Assembly: GCA_037367405.1 (NCBI GenBank)
Contig: JAZKJV010010119.1
Span: 868,001-932,000, forward strand
Length of the DNA stretch: 64,000 bases
Source of the DNA: Ottelia alismoides
Taxonomy: Eukaryota > Streptophyta > Magnoliopsida > Alismatales > Hydrocharitaceae
Direction of reading: 5' to 3'
Under the pieces are notes generated by a model. It was not told the DNA's origin, searched no databases, and saw only the letters and a list, made by a program, of their open reading frames with translations. The position numbers and the translations under genes were made by a program. The first letter of the stretch is position 1. Each line of letters begins with the position of its first letter. This document shows, piece after piece, positions 1 to 9,321 of this stretch.

Positions 1-658
1 AAATGAATATTTTAATCAGGTATTATGTACAAGAAGGGCCAAAAACCTAACTTTGACAGATGGACTCCGAAAATTATTAAACCAATTTTATAAAATAGTT
101 TATGAAATGCTATATACAATTAAAGGTGAGTTTGGGTGATTTGGAGTTTTTATTTGCAAGATATGGGTCTGTGAAGTTGAGATTTTGGCTTTTTATTTTG
201 TGCATAAAATGTTCACTGTGTATTATTTTTACACAAACTCAATTTTGTATTTTTATTTACATTTATATCTACAACTTCTATGAACAAAGTTTCTTTATTT
301 GATGAATAAATAATTATGTACAAAATAGGTGCCAAAAATGCATAAATAAATGAATTAATAAATGAAGTATTTATTGTATACTGGCCCTTATCTCCCCCTA
401 CTTTATTCCTTGTCGACCAACTCCATGCTGGCCTTGGTCTCGGGGTTAGGGTCATAAAATATTTGCAATATTTTATTCCTTTTTCTTCTTCTTTTTTTTT
501 CTTTATTCTATAATTTTGGCATTAAAAACCTTATTTAATGTACAATTAATACAAGAAACAATGAATGCTATTATATACAAATTGATGCTATTTACATGCA
601 TTTGCTGGGGTTTTTAAGCCAAAATGATAGAATAAAGGTGATGAAATGGAGATTCATC
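1..658 (-). mobile_element. Element A, 3' LTR (cut by the window edge)
   Basis: This block recurs at 10231-10880. By eye the two copies differ by four substitutions, one single-base indel and the terminal base, about 99% identity. The right edge is the LTR start in minus orientation: reading minus it should begin TGATGAATCTCC but here begins CGATGAATC, a one-base change of the terminal TG. A purine-rich tract lies immediately outside it on the internal side. The left part of the LTR (roughly 3.3 kb, judged from the other copy) lies outside the window. The near-identity of the copies indicates a recent insertion. Confidence 0.93.
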
Positions 659-659
659 G

Positions 660-667
660 CCCCCGTA
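660..667 (-). other. Polypurine tract of element A
   Basis: On the minus strand the bases next to the 3' LTR read ACGGGGGC, preceded by AGTAT. The same position in B and D reads AGCATAGGGGG or AGTATAGGTGG directly before the LTR. Such tracts prime plus-strand DNA synthesis in LTR retrotransposons. Confidence 0.75.
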
Positions 668-699
668 TACTTGCCTTTGCTAGTCCCTAGCAAATACTT

Positions 700-1790
700 A
701 TGCAATAAGTACAAAAAGAACAAAGAATAAGAAGAAAAGAAAAAGCAAAAATAAAGAATGTAAAGAATAAATTGAATTGATCATGATTATTAAACTTATC
801 TTTACAAAATCAAGGTTTGGAGCTGAAGTTAGACCTTGGTGTGAAAATGTGTGTGGAACCTGGTTGGAAACCAAATTTAAAACACAACAGCCTTCGAGAG
901 TCACAGAACTTGGTTCAAATCACCTCAATAGCCAGGTCAGAACTAGCTTACATCATACGCAAACCCTTATGACTATGAAGCTGACTTGTACAGTGTAAGT
1001 GATGGTGGCTCTTCCCAACTGAAATGACAAAGAGATTGACTTCTCCAGAATGACAACCCAATGATTTCCTAATCCAACAACTCTTTCCTCGAGGAGCGGG
1101 GTATTCCCTTCTAAGTTCAAGTGGCATCCAACTCAAGAGGAGGGGGTAGAGAAAAGAATGGACGGTAGCCAGTGTAGCTACCTATCTTGGGATGCAAGAC
1201 CAGTGTAGTCAAGTCATCCAGCTGCAGGCTCACATGGTATAACTTTGATGCTCAAGCTTGCTTATTTTCTATACAACATATATACATACTCCGGCAGGCA
1301 TTTTTATTTTTGTTTACAAGCCTGTCCACTTTTTTGGAGTTTCATTTTTTTTTCAACATACTATTCACAGCAGCATTTACATAAGGAGTTTTCCTCTTGA
1401 GCCAGAAGACTATCCCTCTTTTGAAGCATTTTTGCAACCCACACTCTCCTGTCGTTAGACCTCATGGCAATTGGACCAGGTTGGGGTGCACTTCCCTCCC
1501 TAGAGGAGGACGAATGTTTCCACCCGTGTGCATCTCAGACTGGCAAATCCAACCCCTTCACCACTCCAACTGAGTTGAGCCAAGTGAAATGTGCAAGTGT
1601 CCAAGTTAGGTCACGGTCGACAAGAGTCATACGTGTGTTTCGAAAAGTTCTAGTTAGTCCACTGAGGTGACTTGAACCCAGCCCTGATTTCTCAAAGAAT
1701 TAAGTCTGAATAGACCTGAAGTACCTTAAACCCGGTTCCCATAAGGTTCCAGTGCAATTAGGTGCGGTAAGGTCCAACCAAGCTCCAATC
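700..1790 (-). other. Conserved 3' non-coding module of element A
   Basis: Read on the minus strand, this stretch matches the plus-strand stretches 41280-42410 (element B) and 45880-47030 (element D). Shared landmarks include GCTCCTCGAGGAAAG preceded by AAGGGAATA, CTCACTTACAC-GTACAAG, and a CTCTAGGGAGGGA-like block. It lies between the low-complexity tract and the polypurine tract in all three. No ORF is conserved between the copies. The function is unknown; its position suggests a 3' untranslated region. Confidence 0.7.
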
Positions 1791-2129
1791 TTCGACTTTA
1801 TTAGACTAGTTCAATCATCAAGCTCAATGAAAGAATATGAATGCTATGCAAATGCTATTTACAAATATGCAAAGAATAATGCAATTTTTCAAAGAATCAA
1901 AGAGATAAATTTTTACAAAAGAATTTTTGCAAATAAAATAATTTGGGCACTCAAAATATGTACAACTATTTACACGGGCGTGCCGCTTTATTTTAATGAT
2001 TTTTAAAGAATTTAGAATTTAGTTTTTATTTACAGGTATATATGTACACTTATTAAAGAATCTTGTTTATTATTATCTTTATTTAAAATAATAATATAGC
2101 ATTTTAGTTATTTATTATATGTGACTATT
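1791..2129. other. AT-rich stretch, no recognised feature
   Basis: AT-rich sequence inside element A between the conserved 3' module and the low-complexity tract. No motif, hairpin or coding similarity was recognised. Confidence 0.6.
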
Positions 2130-2480
2130 CCTCAAACTTATTTGACACACATTTTTCAAATAATTTTTTTGAAAACTATAGTCCAAAATAATTTTTACAA
2201 AACATGTACACACATTTGAAAATCATTTTGCAAAGGTTTTTCAAAACAGTATATATAGATTTTCAAGATATTTTTGCAACCATTTTTCAAACCATTTGCA
2301 AATCATTTTTCAAACATTTTATTTCACACAAAGAAAATAAATTTTACAAACCACACATTTTTACACAGGTTGAAAACATGTAACAAAATGTTTGCAAAAT
2401 AGTTTTCAATAAATGTTCACGAAGATTTTCACACTATTTTTCAATCATTTTGCAAAAAACATTTTAACCTGATTTATTAA
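2130..2480 (-). repeat. Low-complexity TTTGAAAAATG/TTTGCAAA tract
   Basis: On the plus strand variants of CATTTTTCAAA and ATTTTGCAAA recur roughly every 20-30 bases. Comparable tracts occupy the same place, 3' of the hairpin block, in D (45520-45770) and F (55840-55960). It separates the structured part of the 3' region from the conserved 3' module. Confidence 0.6.
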
Positions 2481-2584
2481 TCAGTATATACAAAAAAGAA
2501 TTCGAGGAATAATCACATCTCTTTTTATTAAGGGTTTTTAATGAATTTAAAGAATTATTAGCCATATTATTAACAGAATACGAA

Positions 2585-2700
2585 AGTACGAGTTATGGCT
2601 AAAGTATATACATAGTATATACGACCCCCCTATACTTAGCTTGAGCTATGTCCTCATAGATCGGAAAGAAGAGAGAAGACATAATTCGTACTGAGTATAG
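2585..2700 (-). other. Terminal block of the hairpin region in A
   Basis: On the minus strand this block contains ATTATGTCTTC, then TGAGGACATAGCTC, GCTAAGTATAGGGGGG, a TATATAC-rich part and TTTAGCCATAACTCGTAC. The same ordered block follows the hairpins in B (two copies from 40595), D (45370-45478), F (56020-56095, minus) and, decayed, I (17010-17140). GAGTTATGTC and GACATAGTTC-type segments are near inverted repeats, so a larger stem is possible. Confidence 0.75.
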
Positions 2701-2757
2701 ACAAGTCTAAAGAATATACGAATAAGAGATGAATGAATGAGAAGTTGACCGTCCCCC

Positions 2758-3142
2758 CTATACTTAGGATCAAGTAATCCTAAGTATAGCATACTGTACA
2801 CAAAGCAGGGAGGGACAAGGGTGGGAATAAACAGATCAAAGAATCAACACATCAGAGGTACACCTCCCTATACTTAGGACAAAGTACGTCCTAAGTACAG
2901 AAAACTGACACAAAGGGGCGACACCTTTTAAAGAAATATGAAAAGGAAAAGAAGAACAGAAGAAAAGAGAGATATATACAGATTGATGAAAAGATCGTGG
3001 AGAATATACGCATCACTCCCCCTATACTTAGGGTGAGATAGCCCTAAGTATAGGCAAGAATAGGAGTGACGAAAATGTGCAAGGAAAGAACAACTCGGTG
3101 CGTGCCCCCCTATACTTAGGACAAGTTACATCCTAAGTGTAG
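2758..3142 (-). repeat. Array of four CTATACTTAGG hairpins in element A
   Basis: Four palindromes 90-150 bases apart. 2758-2789: arms CTATACTTAGGAT and ATCCTAAGTATAG, perfect 13 bp, 6-base loop. 2868-2900: arms CTATACTTAGGAC and GTCCTAAGTACAG. 3021-3054: CCTATACTTAGGG and CCCTAAGTATAGG, perfect 13 bp. 3110-3142: CTATACTTAGGA and TCCTAAGTGTAG. The second and fourth carry single changes. Sequence between hairpins is not conserved. Equivalent arrays occur in B, D, F and I. In D and F, where pol remnants survive, the array lies just downstream of integrase, so it belongs to the 3' untranslated region of this element group. Confidence 0.9.
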
Positions 3143-3604
3143 ACACAAAGATGTGGCGGTAGATCTGGGGCACACAGGACATGCGGGAGAAAGAAGGAAT
3201 AGACTAACACATATATACAACTGGTGGAGAAGCTGGTGAAGTACAGGACGGTATCTGGCAAGTGAATACCGTGCTCTCGTCGTCGTCTCCCTGTGAGAAC
3301 GAGGACGCAGTCAGAAGGTGAAAAGACACCCGAATCTGCAATCAAGTGGGTGTCAGCTACCGGGGACAATAGATCGAAATGTTAGATATCGGGTTCGGTA
3401 GCATGAAGCAGTCAATCGGCTCATATGGTCAACATGAGGGAACAAAGCCGATACCGTAAGATCGGGAGGAAGAAAGAGCAGTACAGACTCCTCCGGACAA
3501 TCATGGTCTCAGATAGATCGGAAATAAAGCATATGAGACTGTGTGATGCACGGTGGTGATGTAATCTGAAAGTCATAAGAATACACCGAACAACACAATA
3601 TATG
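3143..3604. other. Spacer with a possible degraded array unit
   Basis: Lies between the hairpin array and the structured tandem array of A. Around 3503-3540 a GGTCTC segment and a GAGACT segment echo the outer stem of the neighbouring tandem units, so a decayed unit may be present. Nothing else recognised. Confidence 0.4.
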
Positions 3605-4560
3605 GCTCACTCCTGCGAGGGTCATCAAGGTGAGCGGAATTAGAGAATAATCAGAATAGAAGCTCACCCTTCCGAGGGTCGTCAAGGAGAGCGGGCTCAA
3701 AGGAGCCTGATCCATCTGACGGATCACAGATACGGTCTCGGTAGGCGACAGATCGGCTACGAGCAGAAGAGACCGACAAATCAAGAAAGTGTGACAGCGT
3801 CCCGCAGATAACCCTCGGGGAGTGCGCTGCCAGCTAGGCATGAAAATAGCAGATATCAGAAACTCAACCCTGCAAGGAACGTCAAGGTGAGCAGGCTCAA
3901 AGGAGTCTAATAAGATAAGTCCCATGATCCGTAGATCGGATACGCAACTAAAGATGGAACCAAAATCATATATATCAGACGACTCGATTCCGTGCTCCGC
4001 AGATCGGAGACACAATCAGCAGTGGGAACCGAGCGTAAAGAGAGTGTCGCAGTCTCTCTCAGATAGTCCTCGGAGAGCACTGTGAACTAAGCAAAGAATA
4101 GTCAGAACGTGCCTCTACCTTGCGAGGGTCGTCAAGGAGAGCGGGCTCAAAGGAGCCGGATCCATCATACGGATCCACATAGTGGTCTCAGTAGTCGACA
4201 AGGCGGCTACCAACAGAAGAGACCAATCAGATCTGAAATATGTCATAGTCTCCCGCAGATAACCCTCAGGGAGCTATGAACTAGGCATGGAATAATCAGA
4301 AAAGTGGAGCTCTACCTTGTGAGGACCGTCAAGGAGAACGGACTCAGATGAGTCAAGTACATTGGCCTCGTGTACTGACAGGTCAAGTACACAATCTCAG
4401 GGGGAGGCCAATCAAACATATCGTCTGACTCGGTTTCGGGTCCCAACATAATGGCGACCGAAGCAGTGAATGAAACCGCAGTCCTAGAAATTGTCACATT
4501 CTCCCGCAGATAGTCCTCAGGGAGGAATGCGAGCTAGATCAATGTAGGTCATGGGAATGC
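3605..4560 (-). repeat. Tandem array of 200-250 bp units with covarying stems
   Basis: Four units start near 3661, 3862, 4101 and 4305, with a partial one near 3605. Each opens with a version of GAGGGTCGTCAAGGAGAGC and holds three stems. Stem 1: GGCTC/GAGCC (3694-3707, 4144-4157), GGCTC/GAGTC (3894-3907), GACTC/GAGTC (4341-4354), with 4-base loops. Stem 2: CGGTCTC/GAGACCG (3733, 3769), CTCGATTCC/GGAACCGAG (3983, 4025), TGGTCTC/GAGACCA (4183, 4219), TTGGCCTC/GAGGCCAA (4362, 4404). Stem 3: arms at 3795-3829, 4050-4082, 4243-4279 and 4497-4529 around a similar 14-base loop, most often GCAGATA-N2-CCTC-N. Many differences between units keep the pairing. No protein-like ORF explains it. Confidence 0.85.
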
Positions 4561-5149
4561 TGGCAAGTCATCTCAGGTCCTCAAAAAGCAATAAATCCTT
4601 CAATCATTTGGAGGGCATAAGATCATGGGAGGGAGAAAATCATCAGGCCAATCACAAAACATCCCTCAGGTCAATCCAGTAAGCTGAGAGGGCACAAAAA
4701 ATAGTCAAGAATCCTCTAAGTGCCATGGTGTATCAAAGAGTCAGGAGATCAAGGACGAGTCAATCAGGAAGATGAGAAATCATGTAGGATCCGCACACCT
4801 TTATCAAGAAATCCAAAGTAGAATAATCAGTCAATCCCCAAAGATCAAGATGGGTGGAACCTCAAATAGATAGATCAATCAATGCTCATGAAATCATCAT
4901 CAACTCATCGCAGCACATCACATCCTTAATCCGATGTGCGAGAACTAAAATTCATCAATAATGCATCACACCTATGCTCTATGCATCAGAAAAAATCCTC
5001 AAGAAATCCATATGCACGTATCAAAGATAAATCCACCAAGTCGATCTCAGCAACCTCAACATCATGGGCCCGGCTTACACAAATAATATGTATAAAGAAT
5101 CCTCGATTCGGTCCTCATCAATATGCACAACATTCCCGTGTAAAGGGAG
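4561..5149. other. Non-coding stretch, nothing recognised
   Basis: Internal part of element A, rich in ATCA and TCAAGA words, with short imperfect repeats of AATCATCA-type. No retroelement protein similarity and no clear palindrome were recognised. Confidence 0.5.
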
Positions 5150-5475
5150 AGATGATACGGGGGACACGAGGAAGATGGATAAGAAGGGTAACACAATGGG
5201 GTGGAGAAGCTGATTGAGCGGACGTGCCAATATCATGGGTGGTAGAAAAGTGATACAGAGGGTACGAGGAGGGCGGGTGAGAAGATCGGTACATAGACAA
5301 AATTGGGTGTTCCACACAAGGCGGGAACACCGTCAAAATTGCGGTTCAAGGGGAGGGCTCTCCCTGAACCAGAGAATGATGATGGTACGGAGAATACAAG
5401 GAGAGTGACGAAGAAGAGGGAAACACAGGACTTGGCGAAGAATGATTGAGCTCAAGCGCCAATATCATGACTCGA
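5150..5475 (-). repeat. Two-copy direct repeat of about 235 bp with hairpins
   Basis: The segment at 5150-5238 (GATGATACGG ... GATTGAGCGGACGTGCCAATATCATG) recurs in altered form at 5380-5470, ending GATTGAGCTCAAGCGCCAATATCATG-like. Between them are two inverted repeats: 5306-5331 with arms GGTGTTCC/GGAACACC, and 5343-5370 with arms starting GGTTCA/TGAACC. The loop region of the first resembles the LTR end at 6934-6953. Confidence 0.6.
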
Positions 5476-5639
5476 TGCAAAATGAAGAGATATATATAAG
5501 AGAGATAAAGAGACTCAAAGATAGAAAATGCATGACTCACACGGTGGGACCGACTACTCTAGGGATGAAAGAAAAACACAATGAACTCCAAGTCATAATC
5601 AATACACAAGGCAAAACCCCCGATTCACCTACTCAACAC

Positions 5640-6870
5640 AGCGAAGACCATCAGGTGACGGTCATTTATCTTTTTGATTTTAGAGTTAGGTGAGAACCAC
5701 AAAAATTGTACAATCACATAGGAGGCTTGATAGGATTTGGGCTCTACTCCTTAGTGTGTACGTGAGCATTTAAAACGCATCCAATGAGGGGGTTGCTCTC
5801 CCCAAGACAAGGAATCCATTACGTTTTATTTTTAAGTCCAATAGAGTTAGCAGTCCCGATTTTATTTAAGTTATCACTTTTTTGGGTATTTTCAATGCAC
5901 GTGCCTATCGAGGTTCCAATTTCCATTAAGCATCCTAGGTTGGCAAAAACAGAGGGAGAAGATCGGAAAAGCCATGCAAGTCAGAAATCGATGATGCATG
6001 CTAAGTAAGAAGACTTACAGTGCCTCCCAGCTCTCTCCATGCGGGATGCAAAGCAGAATTTGAAACCTATGCTATATGCAAATGCAAACCGAAGAAATCG
6101 CCCTAGGTTCAGAAATTGCTATTATTGTGAAGCACCACAAGTCGCTCATTCATCTCTAGCCTCAAAAAGTCCGGTTTTGGCTCACCCCTCCTCTGTGCTC
6201 AACACTCTTGAGCTTAGGAGAAAGCGCTTTGCGGGGCTCGCTGTGGCACAAAGGCTAAGAGATTAATGAGCGGCTGTTTAGAGTTTGATCTAGGTCCAAA
6301 GCGCACTATAGGTACATGCAAATATATATTAGGGTGTTTGGACTTAACTCTACGAGAAAGCAACTCCTACAGCTAAGGGCTCATTCACACAAAAAAATAA
6401 AACAAAAATAAAGAAAAGAAAAAGAAAAAGAGTCCAAGTCATCGAGGCCCCCAAGGGAACAATCCCTCGGGCAATGGACCTCGGGAGTCGAAGTGTACCT
6501 GTGAGAGTCCTGTATTATTACAAAATTCTAAGGGTCACTCTCTCACATAAATATACATATTAAAATAAAATAAAATGCATGAAAATGGAGACTGTTTTCA
6601 AAAATTCTCCTTCATGTGTCATGGATACTCTCCCATGTTGGCTTGGCATAGAAAAGCCAACACCGCCTCGCTTGGGTGCATAGGTCCTCCTAGGAGGTCC
6701 TCCTTCGCTTGGCGGTCCCTCGCATCAAAGACAAAAAGAAAGAGATGGTCAGAGCAGTCAATCAATAATATCAAATAAAAATAAAAATAAAAATCACACA
6801 AATAAATAAATGAAGGACATGAACAAAGAATCAAATAAATGAACAAATAACCACACAAAATCATACAAAA
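5640..6870 (-). other. Leader of element A
   Basis: Read minus from the primer site, this stretch matches the leaders of B (36956 onward) and C (12640 down). Shared landmarks are AAGCGAAGGAGG ... CCTAGGAG ... ACCCAAGCGA and, further on, GGGGAGAGCAACCCC. In A the match stops near 5640, just before the module that holds CCCATACTGGCTG in B and C. Confidence 0.75.
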
Positions 6871-6879
6871 TCCGTTGCC

Positions 6880-6897
6880 TCCCCGGCAACGGCGCCA
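6880..6897 (-). other. Primer-binding site of element A, tRNA-Asp
   Basis: The minus strand reads TGGCGCCGTTGCCGGGGA two bases after the LTR end. This is complementary to the 3' end of plant tRNA-Asp including CCA, the primer typical of Athila/Tat elements. All 18 positions fit. Confidence 0.92.
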
Positions 6898-7299
6898 TTT
6901 GATGAACAGGAGATTTATGAGGGTCTAGAGTAATCCACACAAGGCGGGATCACAATGTCGCTGAGGCGACCGCTCAAGAAATCTCCAGATCGATCAACAA
7001 TTAACCCACAATAAATATATGCAATGAATATCCAAAAATGTGGAGTTAAAATTTATTATAACTCTACATGCAAATGTGTATAGGCGTAAGCACAGGTAGA
7101 GGTCGAACACTGGGAGGCGAAGGGAATGTATGTGTAATGCATCATTTATTCAATCCTTTGTGCATGTCCTTTTATTGTTTTAGTGGGTTTTGGGTTTTGT
7201 AAATTTTTTTATATTATTATTTTTTTGTTTTTATAATTTTTATTTTGTTTTTACATTTTATATTTTTTTATTATTTTTATTTTTTTAATTATATTTTTT

Positions 7300-7430
7300 T
7301 ATATAAATATAAATAGATAGATATATATATAAGACATATATATAAAGAGATATATATATATATATAAGAAGAGAGAGAGGAGTACTATAGTCTATATATA
7401 TACTTTAAAAGATATATATAGATATAATTT
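7300..7430. repeat. AT/GATA-rich simple repeat
   Basis: Runs of (TA)n with GATA and a short GAGAGAGAG stretch inside the AT-rich part of the A LTR. Confidence 0.7.
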
Positions 7431-8158
7431 TTTTGGCTTTTTAATATTTTTCTAATTTTTTTTTTGTTATTTTTCTGAAATATTTCTAATTTTTATGTAT
7501 TTTTAAATTCAAAAATGTCCACAATATAGGACTAAATAATTGGCCGAATATAATTTGGGTTTTAAAAAAATATAAAATAAGCTCCAAAAATTACCCAAAT
7601 TAATTTTAATATATTAAATATAATAAATAGATAATTATAAAAGAGACAAAACATATTTTTGGGCTTTTTAAGGATTTTTCTATTTTTTTGTTGGATTTTG
7701 GAGCTTTCTGATTTTTTTTAATTTTCTTTTTCATATTTTTAGGTTTTTTTTAATTTCTGGACTCGATATATATATAATTATACCATATATAATTTTTTTG
7801 GGATTTTTCAAAAACCTTTTCTAATTTTTTTTATATTTTCTAATTTAGACAGTGCAAAAATGGCTTCTATTCATTTTTAATAATCAGGAAAAATGCAAAA
7901 ATGCAACTAAAATGTTGGCGTGAACTAGCATGGCATGGAGCATCTATCCTAATATTTGTGAATTATTAGAAGCCTTCTAGGTATTTTTAATAAATAGATA
8001 AAGAGACAAAAATAAAACAGCCTGGCAGGGGTATTTTTGCAAATAAAATAAGTTACAGGGGCATCAGTGCAAAAATACAATAGAAATAAACATTTATTTT
8101 AATTTTTAGAACTATTCTACAATATACAAAACCGTCAAGGTATAAATGCAAAGTTTCA

Positions 8159-8190
8159 CGCGCCTCACGTGGGACTGCACGTGAGGCGCG
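8159..8190. promoter_or_regulatory. Perfect CACGTG hairpin in the A LTR
   Basis: Arms CGCGCCTCACGTG (8159-8171) and CACGTGAGGCGCG (8178-8190), 13 bp without mismatch, 6-base loop. It contains two G-box cores (CACGTG) in inverted order. Similar paired CACGTG sites occur in other LTRs of the window. Confidence 0.8.
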
Positions 8191-8339
8191 GAAGGACCTA
8201 AATGTAATTTCAAGAAACTCAGGGTCCATTCTGCAAAATTTACATTTTATTTACAACTTGCTATATATTTTACAAGATTAAAAATTAAATACAAAAATGG
8301 CAGGGGCTAGATGTGCAAATTACCCCCAAAAGGCGCTTT

Positions 8340-9250
8340 ATCCGACGGCTGATCTTCGTTCACTTGACACGTGGCGCCTCCACGTGCGCCGATGATGCTT
8401 CACCGATGAGCGGAGAATTTTGGATCTCGCGTGAGATCTGACGACCGTAGCATCGCTCCATCGGACGGCTGCTGCTCGATCTGGGCCTTCGTTGTCATCC
8501 AACGGCGGAGAGGACGCGTGGAAGAACAGGGAAGAAGACTCGCCGACGCGAGCTTCTCCCGCCTAGATCTCTCTCTTCGGCCGACCATCGCTGCTCCTGA
8601 AGGTCCCATTCGCTTCCTGGAGGGTTGCTCTATCGTCCGGAGGTGTCGGATCGGTCGGAGGCACACAGTAGCGCTGCCACGAGCTCGAAGAAGAAACGGC
8701 GCTCCAGGTACCTCCGCCCGCATGGAAAACGTCTCCTGGTGCCTTTCTTTGCACCTAACCTGCACAGGAAGGTAGAGGGGATCGAGGGCATCACCCTCGA
8801 CCCGGGGTTTGAAGCTGAAAGCACAGGGATGAAGGCGAGCGAAGAAGCTCCGGCGAAGGGTGGTGGAGGAACTTCGATTCGTGGATTCAGAAGCGAATCC
8901 GGTTGGACAAGGTGGCTGGAAGGTGGAGAAGGCGTAGGGGAACGAAATGGCAGTGAAATGGTGGCCGGAAAACAACTAGGGCACGGTGGAGAAGTCGTCG
9001 GAGCGGAGCTCCGGCGAACTTCGAATTACCTAAACTAGGCTAAGCTATGAATCTAAATGCGAAATAAAATGCAGGAATAAAATGCTGGAACAAAAATCTA
9101 CCTAAAAATGTAAAGGCGCAACTCTTATACCTGGAGGAACTCCAGGGAGCAGGGTGGCTGCCGGAGCGCCACCATGGGTGCAACCTCCGCCTCTCCGATC
9201 GATTCAAAGTGCTGGCGAGCTCCTCTTGTCACCAGGAGCATAGCCGGGAC
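8340..9250 (-). other. GC-rich island of the A LTR
   Basis: A sharp GC-rich segment within otherwise AT-rich sequence, just downstream of the TATA box on the minus strand. It contains CGGAGCTCCGGCGA and a 191-codon open frame on the sense strand (8975-8400) that resembles no known protein. The C, B, G, D and F LTRs have islands in the equivalent place. I read it as the transcribed R/U5 part of the LTR, not a gene. Confidence 0.65.
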
Positions 9251-9313
9251 CGAATTCTGGGAAGGGATTGGTTGAAAAGCTGACCAAATTTGGCGAGGGA
9301 GGCGGTGGTTCCT

Positions 9314-9321
9314 TATTTATA
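9314..9321 (-). promoter_or_regulatory. TATA box of the A LTR
   Basis: Minus strand TATAAATA within CTATAAATAAGG, followed by the GC-rich segment. This is the expected place for the LTR promoter; the start site would lie about 30 bases on, near 9285. Confidence 0.65.

Larger units (their letters stand above)
659..6899 (-). mobile_element. Element A internal region, non-coding Athila/Tat-like derivative
   Basis: Bounded by the two A LTRs, with a tRNA-Asp primer site at one end and a polypurine tract at the other, read on the minus strand. No gag, protease, RT, RNase H or integrase motif is visible in any frame. ORFs here are short and do not resemble retroelement proteins. Order along the transcript: primer site, leader (6870-5640), two-copy repeat (5475-5150), a stretch without recognised features (5149-4561), structured tandem array (4560-3605), hairpin array (3142-2758), terminal block (2700-2585), low-complexity tract (2480-2130), conserved 3' module (1790-700), polypurine tract. 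Long LTRs around a non-coding but organised interior are the definition of a LARD (large retrotransposon derivative). Movement would need proteins from an autonomous relative. Confidence 0.88.

Noticed and set aside
102..302. 66-codon frame found identically at 10332-10532
   Set aside because: The identity comes from the two copies of LTR A; the frame has no protein features.
2758..3142. Possible CRISPR-like array
   Set aside because: The hairpins are palindromes with variable spacing and variable arms in plant retrotransposons; there are no uniform direct repeats or unique spacers and no cas genes.
3509..4015. 168-codon open frame on the minus strand
   Set aside because: It runs across the structured tandem array; the units differ in length by non-multiples of three and show pairing constraint, so a protein reading is unlikely.
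8400..8975. 191-codon open frame in the A LTR
   Set aside because: Same situation as in C: GC-rich LTR island, no domain, and long frames also open on the other strand.
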